Positions 47,125 to 60,600 of a DNA stretch of 64,000 nucleotides are shown piece after piece; the first letter of the stretch is position 1, and every line of letters begins with the position of its first letter. The notes under the pieces were generated by a model. That model was given only the letters and a program-made list of their open reading frames with translations. It did not search any database and was not told the DNA's origin. The DNA is from Antedon mediterranea (Eukaryota > Echinodermata > Crinoidea > Comatulida > Antedonidae), in NCBI RefSeq assembly GCF_964355755.1, contig NC_092679.1, positions 14,562,932-14,626,931 of the forward strand, written 5' to 3'. The translations under genes were made by a program, and so were the position numbers.

Positions 47125-49387
47125 ACTTAGACTGCCAATACCTCATATCTTAAACCTTGCTGTTTGTTATACTTCCTTCAGGTTGGACTGAAAAATAGTA
47201 GTAAATGAGTAATTTAGTGTGAGTTTTATACACAGTATATTGTAAATTATAAGGCTAAAATTGTGTTAAAGAGTATTCCAGTATATTATTGTTATATCAA
47301 AGCTAATGTGGGATACAATTCATAGAATGCTGTTATATTCGGCTTTTGATATGGCAAGCTGACAAGCTCTATAAGAACTGCTGTAAAAATGTATTGATAA
47401 GCATAGATATGTGTGCTAAGTGTACAGGGTACCTCACCTAACGTGTTGCAGCCAATATCTTAATTTCAATTCGCTATTTGTTTTTATTTCAACACTCCTA
47501 ACAACAAGCCAATTACTCGCAAATTAACGGATGGGATACAACAAATGCTTTCACAATAGTAAAACAGTCCTGTTACTAGATGACAGAGCTAGGATTTGAA
47601 CCTAGGAACACGGATTAGTAAGCAAGCATGTTAACCACGAAACCTAGTATCACTTTCAAAAAGCCTTAGCTGCTGTAATTTGGACAAACAATGAACAACT
47701 GTTCACTACATTTTTAACATGAGAAGAATCTGTTTATCAGTGATGGATCTAGCCACAGAAGGTAGAAGTTCTAAACATTTTGAAAGGTAAACTTCAACCA
47801 GCATTGGATCCCAAATTTTGAAATAGGATGAGCTTCAAATTTTAAGATGAAGTGCTGAAAGTTAATTGCATTGCAATTTTCAAAAATTAGCAAGGCTGAC
47901 TGATACAGGGGAATGGTATATTTTTTCAGAATTTGTTTACTGTATTAACATTAACCTTGCACAGTGGAACTGTCATCCCAGATTATTAGCCTATAAAATT
48001 CTCTTGGTGCAGACAAGAGAATACCAATGGTTTTTGGAGGGTAAACATTGCGCTGATGATCCACTGAAAAAAAAATAGCCCAGCCTAGGGTTTCCCCTTT
48101 ATAACGCGCACACGCATGTCAATGTGTTTCCATCACAGTTAAGTTACGATTCGATACAAAACAGCCCGCCACCTCGGCCCCACCATGGCTGAGGTAAGAA
48201 CATTTTATGATGAACCTGTAGGGTATCGCCCACTGTATTGTGCATCTATTGGTTTTAAAGGTTATGCAATCAATTATGTTCCCTTTTGAATTATGCATAC
48301 CATGATATTTCAACATGCATTTCACATTAATATTATACTTACAACAATTATTAGACATTGCTTTGTAAAGGCATACAGTATAATGTTTCTTGATTGAAAT
48401 ACACAGATTTGGCATTCATTATTGCATTACACTGATTTATTCCCCATAATAAGATTTTACAATAATCAAACAGCATTCATTAAAGATATTCATTGAAAAA
48501 GATATTTTTAAAATGGCATTGCTCATTTTAAAGTATAATTGAAATTAATAACTTCAAATTAGACAATATTATTGATTTATTTAAGCACAATGCCAAGGTA
48601 AGCCAGTCAATAGCAATTTTGTATTCACTGTCCAAATGTATGTGACAATCCAAAGAACAAACAGACTTTTTTGGTTTTAAATTTGGATTCTAAAAACACT
48701 CTGGGTATTAAGCAAACAATTGGTACAGCACATCTTAAAACTGTTGTTTCAACTTTACGTGTAGAAACCAGAGGTCCATGGTTTAGGAACCCTAAGTGGC
48801 CCTCCAACGTTTTTTTTCCCTGTTTGGCCCCATAAACTCCAGGGCCCCTGGGTGTAGCCACTAGCAGTGATATGTTTTCCTCCCCAGACATTTCCATTGT
48901 ATTAAGGAGGTTGCTCAGCCTCCCTCCTGTGAAAATAATATTGAAAATTATCATTTTATTTTATTAGTTTACCAGTTTCAGATGGAAAATTTATTCATAC
49001 ATGAATCTATAACAATTACCTTGACATTTTCCATTTTAAGTTAAATTTAAATGAATCTTTTGTCATTTTATGTGATTCCACATTTTACAGTTACCTTTCT
49101 TTGGAAGGAGGCTATCCTATAAAACTTGTAAAGTCTAAAACCCTTAAGGGTTTGTTGAGTCCTAATGTTGTCCCTTTCATAAGTACTGTATTTAATTTAG
49201 CTGCTTATGTTTGCAATATCAATATTATTTTAACTTGATTTATGTACTATAATTAGTACTGTAGTAATTATGAGACTTCATATTACAAATGTAACCTATA
49301 TGCTCTTTCATTAGTAGAACAAGAATATTTTAATTATTACAAGTTATTTTTAACAACTGTACTCTATATAATATGGAGGAATTAGTT
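47125..49387. other. Intergenic, includes TMEM229B-like 3' flank
   Basis: Apart from the tRNA-like element no gene was recognised. The 109-codon minus-strand frame at 48625-48954 and 98-codon frame at 48119-48415 have no known motifs. Confidence 0.5.
47585..47652 (-). ncRNA. tRNA-derived SINE-like sequence
   Basis: On the minus strand a B-box GGTTCAAATCC follows at tRNA-like distance an A-box-like TGGTTAACATGC, with CTAGG/CCTAG pairing around the T-loop. The anticodon stem pairs poorly, so this is a tRNA relic or SINE head rather than a working tRNA. Confidence 0.4.
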
Positions 49388-49527
49388 TAAAGCTCTGTTT
49401 ACACTATCAAAGTGTATGTGACAAAAATGGTAGCGATGGCCAAATATGGTAGTAATATGACATCATCAAGTCTATATGTGGGCACATACATCACATTTTT
49501 TTGTCGCATAAAGTTTGATAGTGTAAT
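49388..49527. mobile_element. MITE 'GCTCTGTCTACACTATC', copy 4
   Basis: Left end TAAAGCTCTGTTTACACTAT, right end TTTGATAGTGTAA. The internal GCCAAATATGGTAGTAATAT and ACATCATCAAGTC match the other copies. Confidence 0.8.
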
Positions 49528-49755
49528 AAACAACAAACGAAAATATTTTGACATAAATTTCAACCGAATGAATGACAAAACCAACCTTTCAAATTTAATT
49601 ACACTATTGTGAAAGACGAGATAATATTTTCAAAATGAAACCCAGATCTTTATTTTTATGTTTTTGATTTAAATCAAAATTTTAATTTAATTTTATGTGT
49701 GTATGTTAATAATATCAATAATTAATATTTTCTTGCTCTATATATACAGCAGATA

Positions 49756-49911
49756 CAGGGGCAGATCCAGGATTTTTTAAACAGGGAAGTGCTGACATAT
49801 ATTAATAATCTGTCAAAAATAGATTGCAAAAAGTAGTTCATCATAATTTTATTTTAGCTGTTGAAAGGGATGAAGCGTACGCCCGTAGTACAAACCCTGG
49901 ATCTGCCCTAA
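49756..49911. mobile_element. hAT-like MITE with GGGGCAGATCCAGG ends
   Basis: Left CAGGGGCAGATCCAGGATTT and complement of right TAGGGCAGATCCAGGGTTT. About 155 bp, no coding. CAGGGGC-GATCC ends are common in hAT MITEs. No clear 8-bp duplication. Confidence 0.6.
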
Positions 49912-51952
49912 TATTTGCGCAAGAAACTGCATACAGAAAGAGAATTTTCGCTCTTCATTTGTTGGGAAATTAGTGCTATTCAAGCCCGTTGAGTTGGTTC
50001 TTAGCCCTTGCAAATGCCAGTCTTTACGTGTACACTTATTAGACTGTAATAATGGCAACTGTACCTAATTAATAATTATATTGCATTTATTAATATGGGT
50101 TGCATGCAGTAGAGCTTTGGTTTAGTATCTGAAAGATATGGTTGATTGATTTGTTCCGTGATTAATTGTTTGATCTACTCATGCGACATGCTTGGGTCTA
50201 CTATCCATAAAGAGTGCAGTAGTTGAGATAAGTGTATGTTTCTTGTAAATCACTCTGACCTGGGGAAAAAACACATTTGAGATGTTTCAATGCATTTTAC
50301 AAACTTCTCGCATTTAGCAATCTTACAAGCGCACACATTTTATTATTGACGTTAAATATTATTATTTTCTTCGTTATCTTGGGCGACCTCTTCAATACAA
50401 GGCTGTTCGTTCCAGTAGGGGACCATGATCACATGATCAGCATGCATCGAGGCATAATCCCATAATCTTGTCAAACCGTGTACTATCCATATGTGCAATG
50501 TACAGGTATGTACACAGGACCAATAAGCATAGTGTCCATACACAATATATAGCAGAGACAGATACCCAACCAATGCCTATTATAGTCCAATAGACCTTGC
50601 CATTATGCCATACCGCTCTCTGTATTCATTTTGCAAGATGGTTGGTTCCCACTAGGATGCAATGCAAATGTACACACAATGCAAGTAATTTAACCAATCA
50701 CATGCAATGGCTTATCCAAAATCTGGCTTGTCATTGGTCAAAATTTGCGTTGTGTCCAAGTGGCCGAACCAATGCTTAATGAGAACATAGAGGAATGATG
50801 AGAATAACATTCGAAATTCACATCAAATAAAATGTTAACATGGTTAAATTTATGATTTTATTAATTAATTTATGCTGTATGTGTGTGACCCTGTATCTAT
50901 AATTTGCAATAGCTATTTTGTTAAATGCATATTTTTGTGATTATATAATTTTGCAATTTAAATTTTTTTTACATTTATAACTAGTTTCATTCCAATACAG
51001 TAGCAATATTTTAATAATGTCGAGATTTCATTTTCGGATAGTATATGAAGGGAAGAACGATAAATTGACCAAGATACAGTCCTGAACGTGCGGATTCAGG
51101 AAGGTTGCACTTGGGGCGGCGCATGCACTCCTTCACCCCCCTTGACAGCTAAAATTGAATTATTGAACTATTTTTTGATATCTAAGTTTGACTAGTAAAT
51201 GTTTTTAAATTATTGTTTATTCATTTGGCATTTGTGAATCGCAAAACCAAGAACCCACTGGAAGGATGTGTGGCTCCTTAAATGTTATGTTGGCACTCTT
51301 CTGTTAAAAAAATCTATGATTCACCCCTGTATACTGGGCTAATAGTATATACGCACAGATTATTCTTTTATAGATAATACTGTCTCCTCCTATATACCAC
51401 AAAAATAAAATCATAAAAATCATATTTAGCGGAATTTGAGTTATTCCTCTGGTTTCCAACACATAATATTTACATAAAATATCCATAGATGAAGAGGCTT
51501 ATTATGTCACATTATGCAATTCCAAACAGTGAATGATTTGGGAGGTAGTATTGAGTGCTCCACTGGTTTGTGACCATTATACATAATTTTAATTATTTAT
51601 CAGTCCTTATTTAGTGCAATTTGTACAAAATATGTCATTAATTTGAGCTTTCTATAAATCCAAGTAATTATTCATGTGCTTGGTTGATTCAGGAAGGTTT
51701 TAAAATTTTAAAGCAATATTTATAACATTTCTTCCCATTTTAGTACAAAATATTAATGAATATCAATTATATGATTGTAATTTGTTTAGTTGAGTATAGA
51801 TTTAAAGGCAATATTGTTAATTTTGTTTTATCTATTTAGAAACATAACAGTAATAATGTTTGCTAGTACTATATTATTTTAATATTCAAATATGTCTGGT
51901 CTATGCATTATTCTTAGTTAGCATAATGGTGTATTTATTGGTTATAAGAACA
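49912..51952. other. Intergenic, nothing recognised
   Basis: AT-rich; only short frames without motifs. Confidence 0.55.
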
Positions 51953-52508
51953 TACAGTAAAACCCCTCCTATTCAGGTTACACCCTAGAAACAAGGGGAA
52001 ATATAAGTTGTAAAACACTTGGGCCAATCATAAGTTTAGAGACACTTCTATTAAAGGAATACTTTATTGTCCTCTGAATAGGGGTTATACAATAAATAGT
52101 GCATTTTGACTAAAAACAAATAAATACCGTATAGTACAGTAGTAGCATCCTTTGGGTCACCCCTGTTTATAGGACAGCTCTATCAGGGGGATACTTTCCC
52201 ATGAAACAATCAAGGATCATATATTTGTTACACTGCAGTCAACCTCTATTCATTCATTCATTCAGCTTTTATTCAATATTTCTCTTTGCAGTATATATAA
52301 AATAAAACTGAATTGCGAGAGATTTACATATAAAATTGGTACAAGCTTTCAAACATGAAAATTTACAACATTAAAAAGTTAAAAAAAGTATTTTAAAAAA
52401 GGAGATATTACACATGGAAAAAACTGATGAAAGTACTTATTACTTATTATTATTATTATTGTTGTTCTTATTCAAGGGACACCCCTATTGTTGAGGGCTT
52501 CTACTGTA
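51953..52508. mobile_element. MITE with TACAGTAAAACCCCTC ends
   Basis: Left end TACAGTAAAACCCCTC (51953-51968) and complement of right end TACAGTAGAAGCCCTC (52493-52508). The interior repeats words such as GAATAGGGGTTA and CACCCCTATT. TA borders suggest a Tc1/mariner type. No protein. An (ATT)n tract lies at about 52441-52461. Confidence 0.7.
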
Positions 52509-53102
52509 ACTTATATAATATGGTGCTAAGTAAATAGAATAAGCTTGAAACAGTACAAAATATAAACAATAATTAACATATAGTTTCCAATATGTTAGGC
52601 CCGACAGTATAGTTTGTATTCTGGGTTTAAAGTTGATATACAGGTCGTCAAAATCTGGTGTATTAAGACACAATATATTATATTATAATTTGATATACTG
52701 TATTGTATTGTATACAAATATTATGTTTAAATATGAATTTAATTTAGACAATATGAACAAATATTTTATTATGTTTATGCTATTAATGGGCACTATTATA
52801 CTGTACATTGTATGAGTGCAATATCATTGTGTAAGGTCAAGAAAAAACTTGTATTCTTGAGTATTGAGTTCAATATGCCTAGTGGAATGGTGTTTGCATA
52901 TGCATGAAACTTAGGTAATATAAAATACTGAATTTCCTTTTTTAAAAAAAGACATACCATGAATGATTTCACAATTTTGCAGATTCCCATTGCATCACAA
53001 TGGTAAAGGTTGGGTCTTGGTCATTTGAAGTAGGTGCAGTAAAAAATGTTGAAGCTCAGGAAATGAACATTGAATGTTATAGGTAACTGAGCTTCAAAAG
53101 TT

Positions 53103-53296
53103 AATAGGGAGCTTTAGATTTGCGATGACCATGTCATGTTAATTGTGCGCTTGCGGAGAAGTTAGGACACGCTTCCTCGCTCTCTTGTCTTGATGGTTTC
53201 TTCTAGGTCCAGGTGACAACCAGCGACTCATCAATTGACCTGACTTACTTGTTTATACTGTATCTGTAGGTCATCGCAAATCGAGAGCTCCCTATT
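53103..53296. mobile_element. 194-bp MITE with AATAGGGAGCT ends
   Basis: Left AATAGGGAGCTTTAGATTTG followed by CGATGACC; the complement of the right end is AATAGGGAGCTCTCGATTTG followed by CGATGACC. AGTT lies directly on both sides. No coding. Confidence 0.8.
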
Positions 53297-53835
53297 AGTT
53301 AACTTGTAAACCATGGTATAACAGTACCAAGACACTATGAAAAAAGGGTGCCCCTCATAAGCCAATTAGTACCCTAGTAAATAAAGGTATATACTAATTA
53401 CTTACTAGTACCTGTGATTAGTAATAGAAAAGTGTGACTTATATAAACTCATAGTGACTTATAAATGCTACAATATTGTACAAAAAATAAATTGAATTGA
53501 AAATGTTAATTGATTTATTTCCATGATTTAGTAAGGCTTATAAATATAATGTACAAAATGTCTATCTTATTTCATACTGTTAAAAACATCACTAGAATAG
53601 AAATTTTTTAATTAAATCTTTTTAAATTTCCTCAGAGATAAGTATTCTTTAAAAAAAACGGAGAAACTTTCATTAAATTTGACATTTTTTTCCTGTTTAT
53701 TTTGTCGCAAAGGTAGCAAAATTTGCTCACATTGCGACATAATAACAGTAAAATCAATCAAAGTAATTCCTAAATCGGAGAATATAAAATTACATACTAA
53801 GATCGGGAAAACTTCTTTTTTTAAATCAGTTGACA

Positions 53836-53890
53836 CACCACAGAATCAGGTGACACAAAACAGAATCAGGTGACACAAAACAGAATCAGA
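53836..53890. repeat. Short tandem repeat, 21-bp unit, about 2.7 copies
   Basis: ACAGAATCAGGTGACACAAA repeated with a 21-bp period. Confidence 0.85.
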
Positions 53891-54447
53891 AGACTTGGCA
53901 GGTCTGTGTAAACAAACAAAATTGGATGGCAATTAAAACCTTCTGTGACAATTCTAAAAAATAAACAAAATTAAACAAATAAAAAACTCACTTTGCAAAT
54001 ATATTTATTTTGTCAAATCTCATACAAACTGTACACCTGATATACATAATATATTCAATTGTAAATAAAATCATATTGTTTACCTTTTTTTTACCCTGGC
54101 ACACACAACTTTAATTATGTACAAAAAATAACCATATAAAACCAACATAGCAATAGTTAATAAATTAAATTAATCAATCACAAATATTCTTATGAGATTT
54201 ACCTAAACAAGATTTATAAAGGATACAGTGTATGATAATACACTCAGTGTACCTGTATAAATTACAGATTTACATTATTTTTTATATATTGTAAATAATA
54301 AAATATTTTGAACAATTCTTTTATTCATTAAATTATAATTTAAATAAACAATATACGATCATGGTTCATCACCGATCAGATTACTTGAGGCCTACAAAGA
54401 AGTTTTGATATTGGCAAATTATCATTTCATCCTCCATCACTATAACA

Positions 54448-54520
54448 CAGCTATTGAGTCTAATAGTCATTCTGACATGCTCATATGTGTGCACAGAATG
54501 ACTTTTTGACTCAACAGCTG
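54448..54520 (+). ncRNA. 73-nt hairpin, pre-miRNA-like candidate
   Basis: CAGCTATTGAGTCTAATAGT continuing CATTCTG pairs with CAGAATGACTTTTTGACTCA continuing ACAGCTG. That gives a 27-bp stem with about three mismatches and a loop of about 19 nt. I recognise no known miRNA. Outer inverted words ATCCTCCATC (54429-54438) and GATGGAGGAT (54566-54575) mean it could instead be a MITE relic. Confidence 0.35.
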
Positions 54521-54844
54521 CATAGTCACATGGAACATCATAAAAAGAAAATGTGTCATGAGAAAGATGGAGGATGGCTTACAGAGTAAACCTTCACTAA
54601 ACACTTAATGAAGTTGATCTGATGGGAGCTTAGCATACTGTAGTGTATATTTTTATTTTAGTACATTTTTAAAATTAAACCCAATTTTCAAAGGCAGCTG
54701 CAGGAAAATGTACAGAGAATATTTAAATTATTTTTAACAGTAAAACATTTTTGTAAGCACACACATTTAACCAAGGTGGTGAGATGAGTAGAAGAGAAAA
54801 AAGTACCGGTGGGGATTGAAACCACACCGTATTATAACATTTTT

Positions 54845-55805
54845 GTGGATGAGAGTATCAACTTCTCTTGAATGGCATTGCCATTGACTGGAGGTAACTG
54901 TAGTGGATGAATATCAACTTCTCTTGAATGACATTGACATTCACTGCAGGTTACTAAGTGGATGAGAGTATCAACTTCTCTTGAATGACATTGACATTCA
55001 CTGCAGGTTACTAAGTGGATGAGAGTATCAACTTCTCTTGAATGACATTGCCATTCACTGCAGGTTACTAAGTGGATGAGAGTATCAACTTCTCTTGAAT
55101 GACATTGACATTCACTGCAGGTTACTAAGTGGATGAGAGTATCAACTTCTATTGAATGACATTGCCATTCACTGCAGGTTACTAAGTGGATGAGAGTATC
55201 AACTTCTCTTGAATGACATTGCCATTCACTGCAGGTTACTAAGTGGATGAGAGTATCAACTTCTCTTGAATGACATTGACATTCACTGCAGGTTACTAAG
55301 TGGATGAGAGTATCAACTTCTATTGAATGACATTGCCATTCACTGCAGGTTACTAAGTGGATGAGAGTATCAACTTCTCTTGAATGACATTGCCATTCAC
55401 TGCAGGTTATTAAGTGGATGAGAGTATCAACTTCTCTTGAATGACATTGACATTCACTGCAGGTTACTAAGTGGATGAGAGTATCAACTTCTCTTGAATA
55501 ACATTGACATTCACTGCAGGTTACTAAGTGGATGAGAGTCTCAACTTCTCTTGAATGACATTGCCATTCACTGCAGGTTATTAAGTGGATGAGAGTATCA
55601 ACTTCTCTTGAATGACATTGACATTCACTGCAGGTTACTAAGTGGATGAGAGTCTCAACTTCTCTTGAATGACATTGACATTCACTGCAGGTTACTAAGT
55701 GGATGAGAGTATCAACTTCTTTTGAATGACATTGACATCCACGGCAGGTTACTATGTAAGTGGATGAGAGTATCAACTTCTCTCGAAGGACATTGTCATC
55801 CATTG
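54845..55805. repeat. Tandem repeat, 57-bp unit, about 17 copies, open in one minus-strand frame
   Basis: The unit begins GTGGATGAGAGTATCAACTT and recurs every 57 bp with few substitutions. Since 57 is divisible by 3, the minus strand reads open for 323 codons as a 19-residue repeat of HSREVDTLIHLVTCSE-(C/W)-QC type. No start context, splice sites or homology show it is a gene. I call it a satellite unless transcripts say otherwise. Confidence 0.9.
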
Positions 55806-57517
55806 AATGTTACTTCCAGCTTTACTCAACATTCGTATAAACTTACATCTAGGTGATGCACAAGAATACAAGAAACGTTGAAAGCAATCGAGAAGCCACA
55901 ACACAAGTAGATGCAACTCCAAAGCAAACATAAAATTGTCATTTAAACAACAACTCTAAACTTCAGACACTTTTGTTTGAAAATATTCAATATATTAACA
56001 AAACATGCTAAATTATTTACACTAATTATAATCTAAAGTAAACCTCAAATACCGTCAAAAACATATTTCAATAAATTAGGAACATATACAATAATTTACA
56101 TTTCAATCATAATTACAGTACTATAAAATTGCATGATTTTTTCCCAATTCAGAAAATGAACATCATGTTTTGGAGTAATTTACAAATTCTTCTCCGCTTG
56201 TCTCAAGCCGAGAATGAAATAGCACCTTAGATTCATATTTAATATCAATGTTATTAATTATCATCAAGATAATAAACTGGAATTAATCAATAATGATTTT
56301 TGACTAATACAGTAGTTATATTAAAATTAATTTTGTAATTTATTATATAAAATACCTGAACCTTTCTTAAAGCCTGATTAAAATACCAAGAAATTGGAGA
56401 GTATTATCTTTAAAGCCTCAAAGCTATTACCCGCCTTAAATATGTGCAAGGCATATGCTATGCTTTGCACACAAAAATGCTGATTGATTTATTATATTAT
56501 ATTAGTGGCCTACGCAAAATGTAAATAATAATCATCGGAAGAGCAAATCTTGGACTAAAAAATTACTGTATTCAGAAAGTAGTATTTCTGTCTCCTTGGC
56601 TTTGAATTGTCTATTTTAATCTGGGAGATCAATGGAAACCTAGTATTATTTGGAGCTGACAATATGGTTACGCTAATTGATAATAACTGAATGCTTATGA
56701 TATAGAATAATGTGAAATTGATGCAGAAATCGTGTATAATTTGAAGATCCGACAACGTGATTGCATAATGTATCAAATGCCATGCATTATTTTCTGCTAT
56801 TTCATCTGTTGTGTACTATTGCAGTCAACCTTTTGTACAACACACTAAGCTTGTGAATGATGCATCTATAACTACTTTAACCTATTGTCAGAGTGGCCTA
56901 GCTGTTAACGTTTTATTCAAGATGAAAGCAGAGGCATAATTGAATAAAAGTTTACTTTGGAACAGTAGTAATGTTTTGTATGCGTTTTAATTAGGAGAAT
57001 AGTTTGACTGATTCGTGTTGAATATAACTCTTCAACTCTTGATAACATCTAAACTATTCATTATTTGTATACTATTGCTTAATGATATTTAGTGTTATAC
57101 TGCTCTATTGATTAGAAATACAACAACACTACAGCATTTTCGGTGTAGTGCACAATGGATCACCGATCACACAGAAAAAATTTTAAAAACAGTATTCTTT
57201 CAATCGTAATACTGACTAGTTATTAATCACATTATCCATGTCTAATAAAGACAATTTAATCTCCCTACCCACGATATGTAATTCAATAATTAAAGCAGAA
57301 AACGAAAATTACAATTCCCACTGGAACTCAATCTATAAATAAATTTGGCGATTGTTGTGTACCATGTGCAAATTGTGTGGAAAATGACAAATTGCGCATT
57401 TAGAACAACATTCTTTTTAGTCAGCATTTTACCATAATACTAGTAGGTACATATTAATGCTCCTAAGGTATCAAAAGATATTTCTTTAACAAGTTGCAGA
57501 TGGGCTGGCAAATGGCA
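55806..57517. other. 3' flank of the STARD9-like gene
   Basis: AT-rich, no frame of note. Probably contains the 3' UTR of the minus-strand gene, but no clear poly(A) site was assigned. Confidence 0.5.
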
Positions 57518-57667
57518 TCAAGGCTTTTTGTGTTCAAAGTATTCTTCAGGATGACATGATGGGTACAACCTCAGCCTCCATCTTAAAAATCTTTCTTGAT
57601 CATTTGTATACATTTTTAAATGATGGTATTTGTTATCAACTTCTTCAAAACTCCCATTCAGAATCAC
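57518..57667 (-). CDS. Probable last exon of the STARD9-like gene
   Basis: Acceptor GTGTTTTTAG, then 49 residues VILNGSFEEVDNKYHHLKMY, TNDQERFLRWRLRLYPSCHP, EEYFEHKKP and TGA. The composition looks like a genuine protein end. Its open frame (phase 0) does not match the phase-1 end of the preceding exon; direct joining would stop after about seven codons. A small exon between 57.7 and 58.7 kb is probably missed. Confidence 0.55.
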   Translation of the reverse strand: MILNGSFEEVDNKYHHLKMYTNDQERFLRWRLRLYPSCHPEEYFEHKKP

Positions 57668-60600
57668 CTAAAAACACAAACAACATTTAATGTTAGAATA
57701 ATATAACCAAAAATGTGTCATGAATGTCTACACTGATGATGTCAGAGCACTTTCTGCTGTCAACAAGAAATCTCCCATTTTTCTATAGGAATGAAATCAG
57801 ATGATATAATACCTTGATGGAACATTGTACATTAGCTGGCCTTTCCTTTGGACTCAATTATGTCATGAACACTATCTACATGGTAGATTTTGGATAGACA
57901 TTTTTGCAGACTTGTTATATAGTATTTTATTCATTAGCCAATATGACAGTGACACCATTTACACAGTTAGCAAACTAAACCACATCCTATATGTATTGCC
58001 CTCTTGAAACTTTTGTTTACACTTCTATAATTTAACTTAGCTTCTATAATTTATTTATTATATATTTTTGATTTTATGTACCTTCACTTTTATATATAAA
58101 TCCAAAGGCAAATTACTGAAAAAAATGACAATGCTGTGGGTATCAGTGGCTGGATCTCAATGGAGATACAAAAAAAAAGCGAAAAGCTAAATCAAAACGA
58201 TAAAGTAAACAGCCAGAAAAGTTAGCAGAGCTTTCGGACAACACTAGCATTGTTACTATACTTATAGGCCTACGGGGGTCACGACTTAAAGTTCAGTGAA
58301 CTTACTGTGATCTCCATCCACCCACATTTAATATATTTATACTCATGTTTGAGTCTATATCTATATAAGTGAGTGGAAAAATAAACGAAACGAAACACTG
58401 TTTATTAAAGTTAAATTAACTAAGTAAAGTTGTTAAATTGACAGAGTTAGCACTTATGTTGGAACCCATTTAATTTGGACTATTGATTTAAGGTATTTTG
58501 AAAAGTCAACTGATTGAGTAGTGTTATTTGGAAACATAACTGCATGTTGACAAGTTGTACTGGTCATCATAAAATTGAAACTGAACATCACTAGGTTTTA
58601 AGATCTTCTGAATAACTGATTTATATCATGAAATTGAAAGCTCCTTATATTATTCAGTTTAAAAATTAAAACATGTAGATGCTAATTGTTTCTTACCTGT
58701 TATCACTGGTGATGCAAAAGAAGAGTATCCCCTGTACCTGTGTCCATCTTCCACTGGATAGTTCCTGTAGTTGTAACTAGGTTCTGGTGATTGCTGGGAC
58801 TCTTGTCTAACTCGTAAGATCTGTTCATCATATGTATGAGATCTTCTATGTGGTGTTTGTGTGCCCTCTACACTTCTTTGATGCCTTTTTCCATTATGAT
58901 GATGCTCATGTTCTCTAGATCGCGGATGATGTCTGTCAGAATGACCATGAAGAGAGTTCCTAGATTTTTCATATCGTTTTATCCTTTCTAAAGACTCTTT
59001 ATACCTTGCTTCAACTAACATAGGATCTGCCATCATCTTGATTTTGGCATTATTTAGAGTGTTAGTAGATATGTCAGCTTCACGGTAAGTTGCAGAGGAC
59101 CGTGAAAACTCATAAGAAAATCTTGGAGAAATTTCCTCATCAGTAGAAAAAGAGGAATGGTAGAAATCAAAACGACTCCTATGAGAGATATTTGGGCTAC
59201 CAGACTTTCCATCAGAAACCGGTGATCCACGGTAATTATCAGATCCTATGGACAAACTACTTCTTGTATGTGATCGATCAGTTGATGGTGGTGAGTAGCT
59301 GTATCCAGAAGATGCTATGGAGCTGTGGTCAGGAGAGAATGACTCTCTGCGTACAGCAGTCACATGGTTATTTGGAAGTGGTTGATCATAACCATGCCAC
59401 GTTCTGTTGAGTCGAGTTTGATGGCCATAATCTCTAGACTTATTGCCATATCTTCTGGATTCACCATTTCTATGATTCACTGCCAACTCTACATTCTAAT
59501 TAGAAAAAAAGAAGAGATGATATTTAATATCAACATAGTCACGGCTAGTAAAAATCCAAAGTACTGTATATCTCTTATAGTTTGGTCAATAATATCATAG
59601 TACCCTGAAATTGTGTTACAGGTTTTTATCTTTTTAAATAAACAGTTAATATGATCTTATGTACTAGATATAATAGAAAGTTTAATATTTGTCAGTCTAA
59701 ATGATTTTACCTGTTCTGATGAAGTTCGCCTGTGGCTCCAATCTTTAATCCTCAGAAGTTGTCTCTCCTCCAAAAGGATTCGTTTTCTTTCATCTCTTAT
59801 GCAATCTTCAGCTCTTACTCTTGCTTCTGATGTAAGATTTTCAATGTCCCGTAAATATTTCATTTCATCTTTTAATCTCTGCTTTTCTTTGTTTGTTTGT
59901 TGTTTAAGTTTTTCTTTAGCTTTTGAGATCTCCATTTGAGACTGCTCCCGCGTTCTTTGATACTCAGCTAAAAGCTCATCAATGCCACTATTCTCAGAAG
60001 CAGTCTCTGTCTGACTAGTTGCTTTCACAACATCTTTCCTGAGCTTCTGTAGGTATTCTAATTGGCGTGATGGCTGCCTTAAACTGCCAACTGGTGAGAG
60101 ATCTAGTCCTGAATTGGCACTATTACTTCTTAAATGATTCCTTTCAGGAACAACTATAGAATAGTGTCCATTACTGGTGTGTGGTCTTTGTATATCCTTT
60201 CTATGTTTTTGATTGCTTGAATTGGGAGATTTTTCAAGATAAGTAGGTTTCTTTAAATGCGTCCAGTCATTAACAGAGTTGTCATTTTCTAAGAATCTGA
60301 GCCAAGCATCAGTTTCTCCTATACCATGCATCATCCTAGCTTCCATCAGTTCAACTGAAGTGTCATGTCGATCAAGCAAATTACCAGGGGAAGCTATTCC
60401 TATGTAATAATGGTCACCATCTGTACTATTTAAAGCCTGATCAACCTCTGTGCTTTCATCCTGGAAATCACTAGAAGCATTTTTACATGAAACATTGGTC
60501 TGAGTACTAGAATCAGCAGCATCAGAAACGTGTGAGGATCTATGACCATTTATTATACTTCTATGATGGTTATGACTTACACCATTAGACACTCTATCAG

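Noticed and set aside
47585-47652. Functional tRNA gene
   Set aside because: B-box is good but the anticodon stem does not pair and acceptor ends fit poorly; called a SINE-like relic instead.
48625-48954. 109-codon minus-strand frame
   Set aside because: No recognisable domain; it looks like a chance frame in non-coding sequence.
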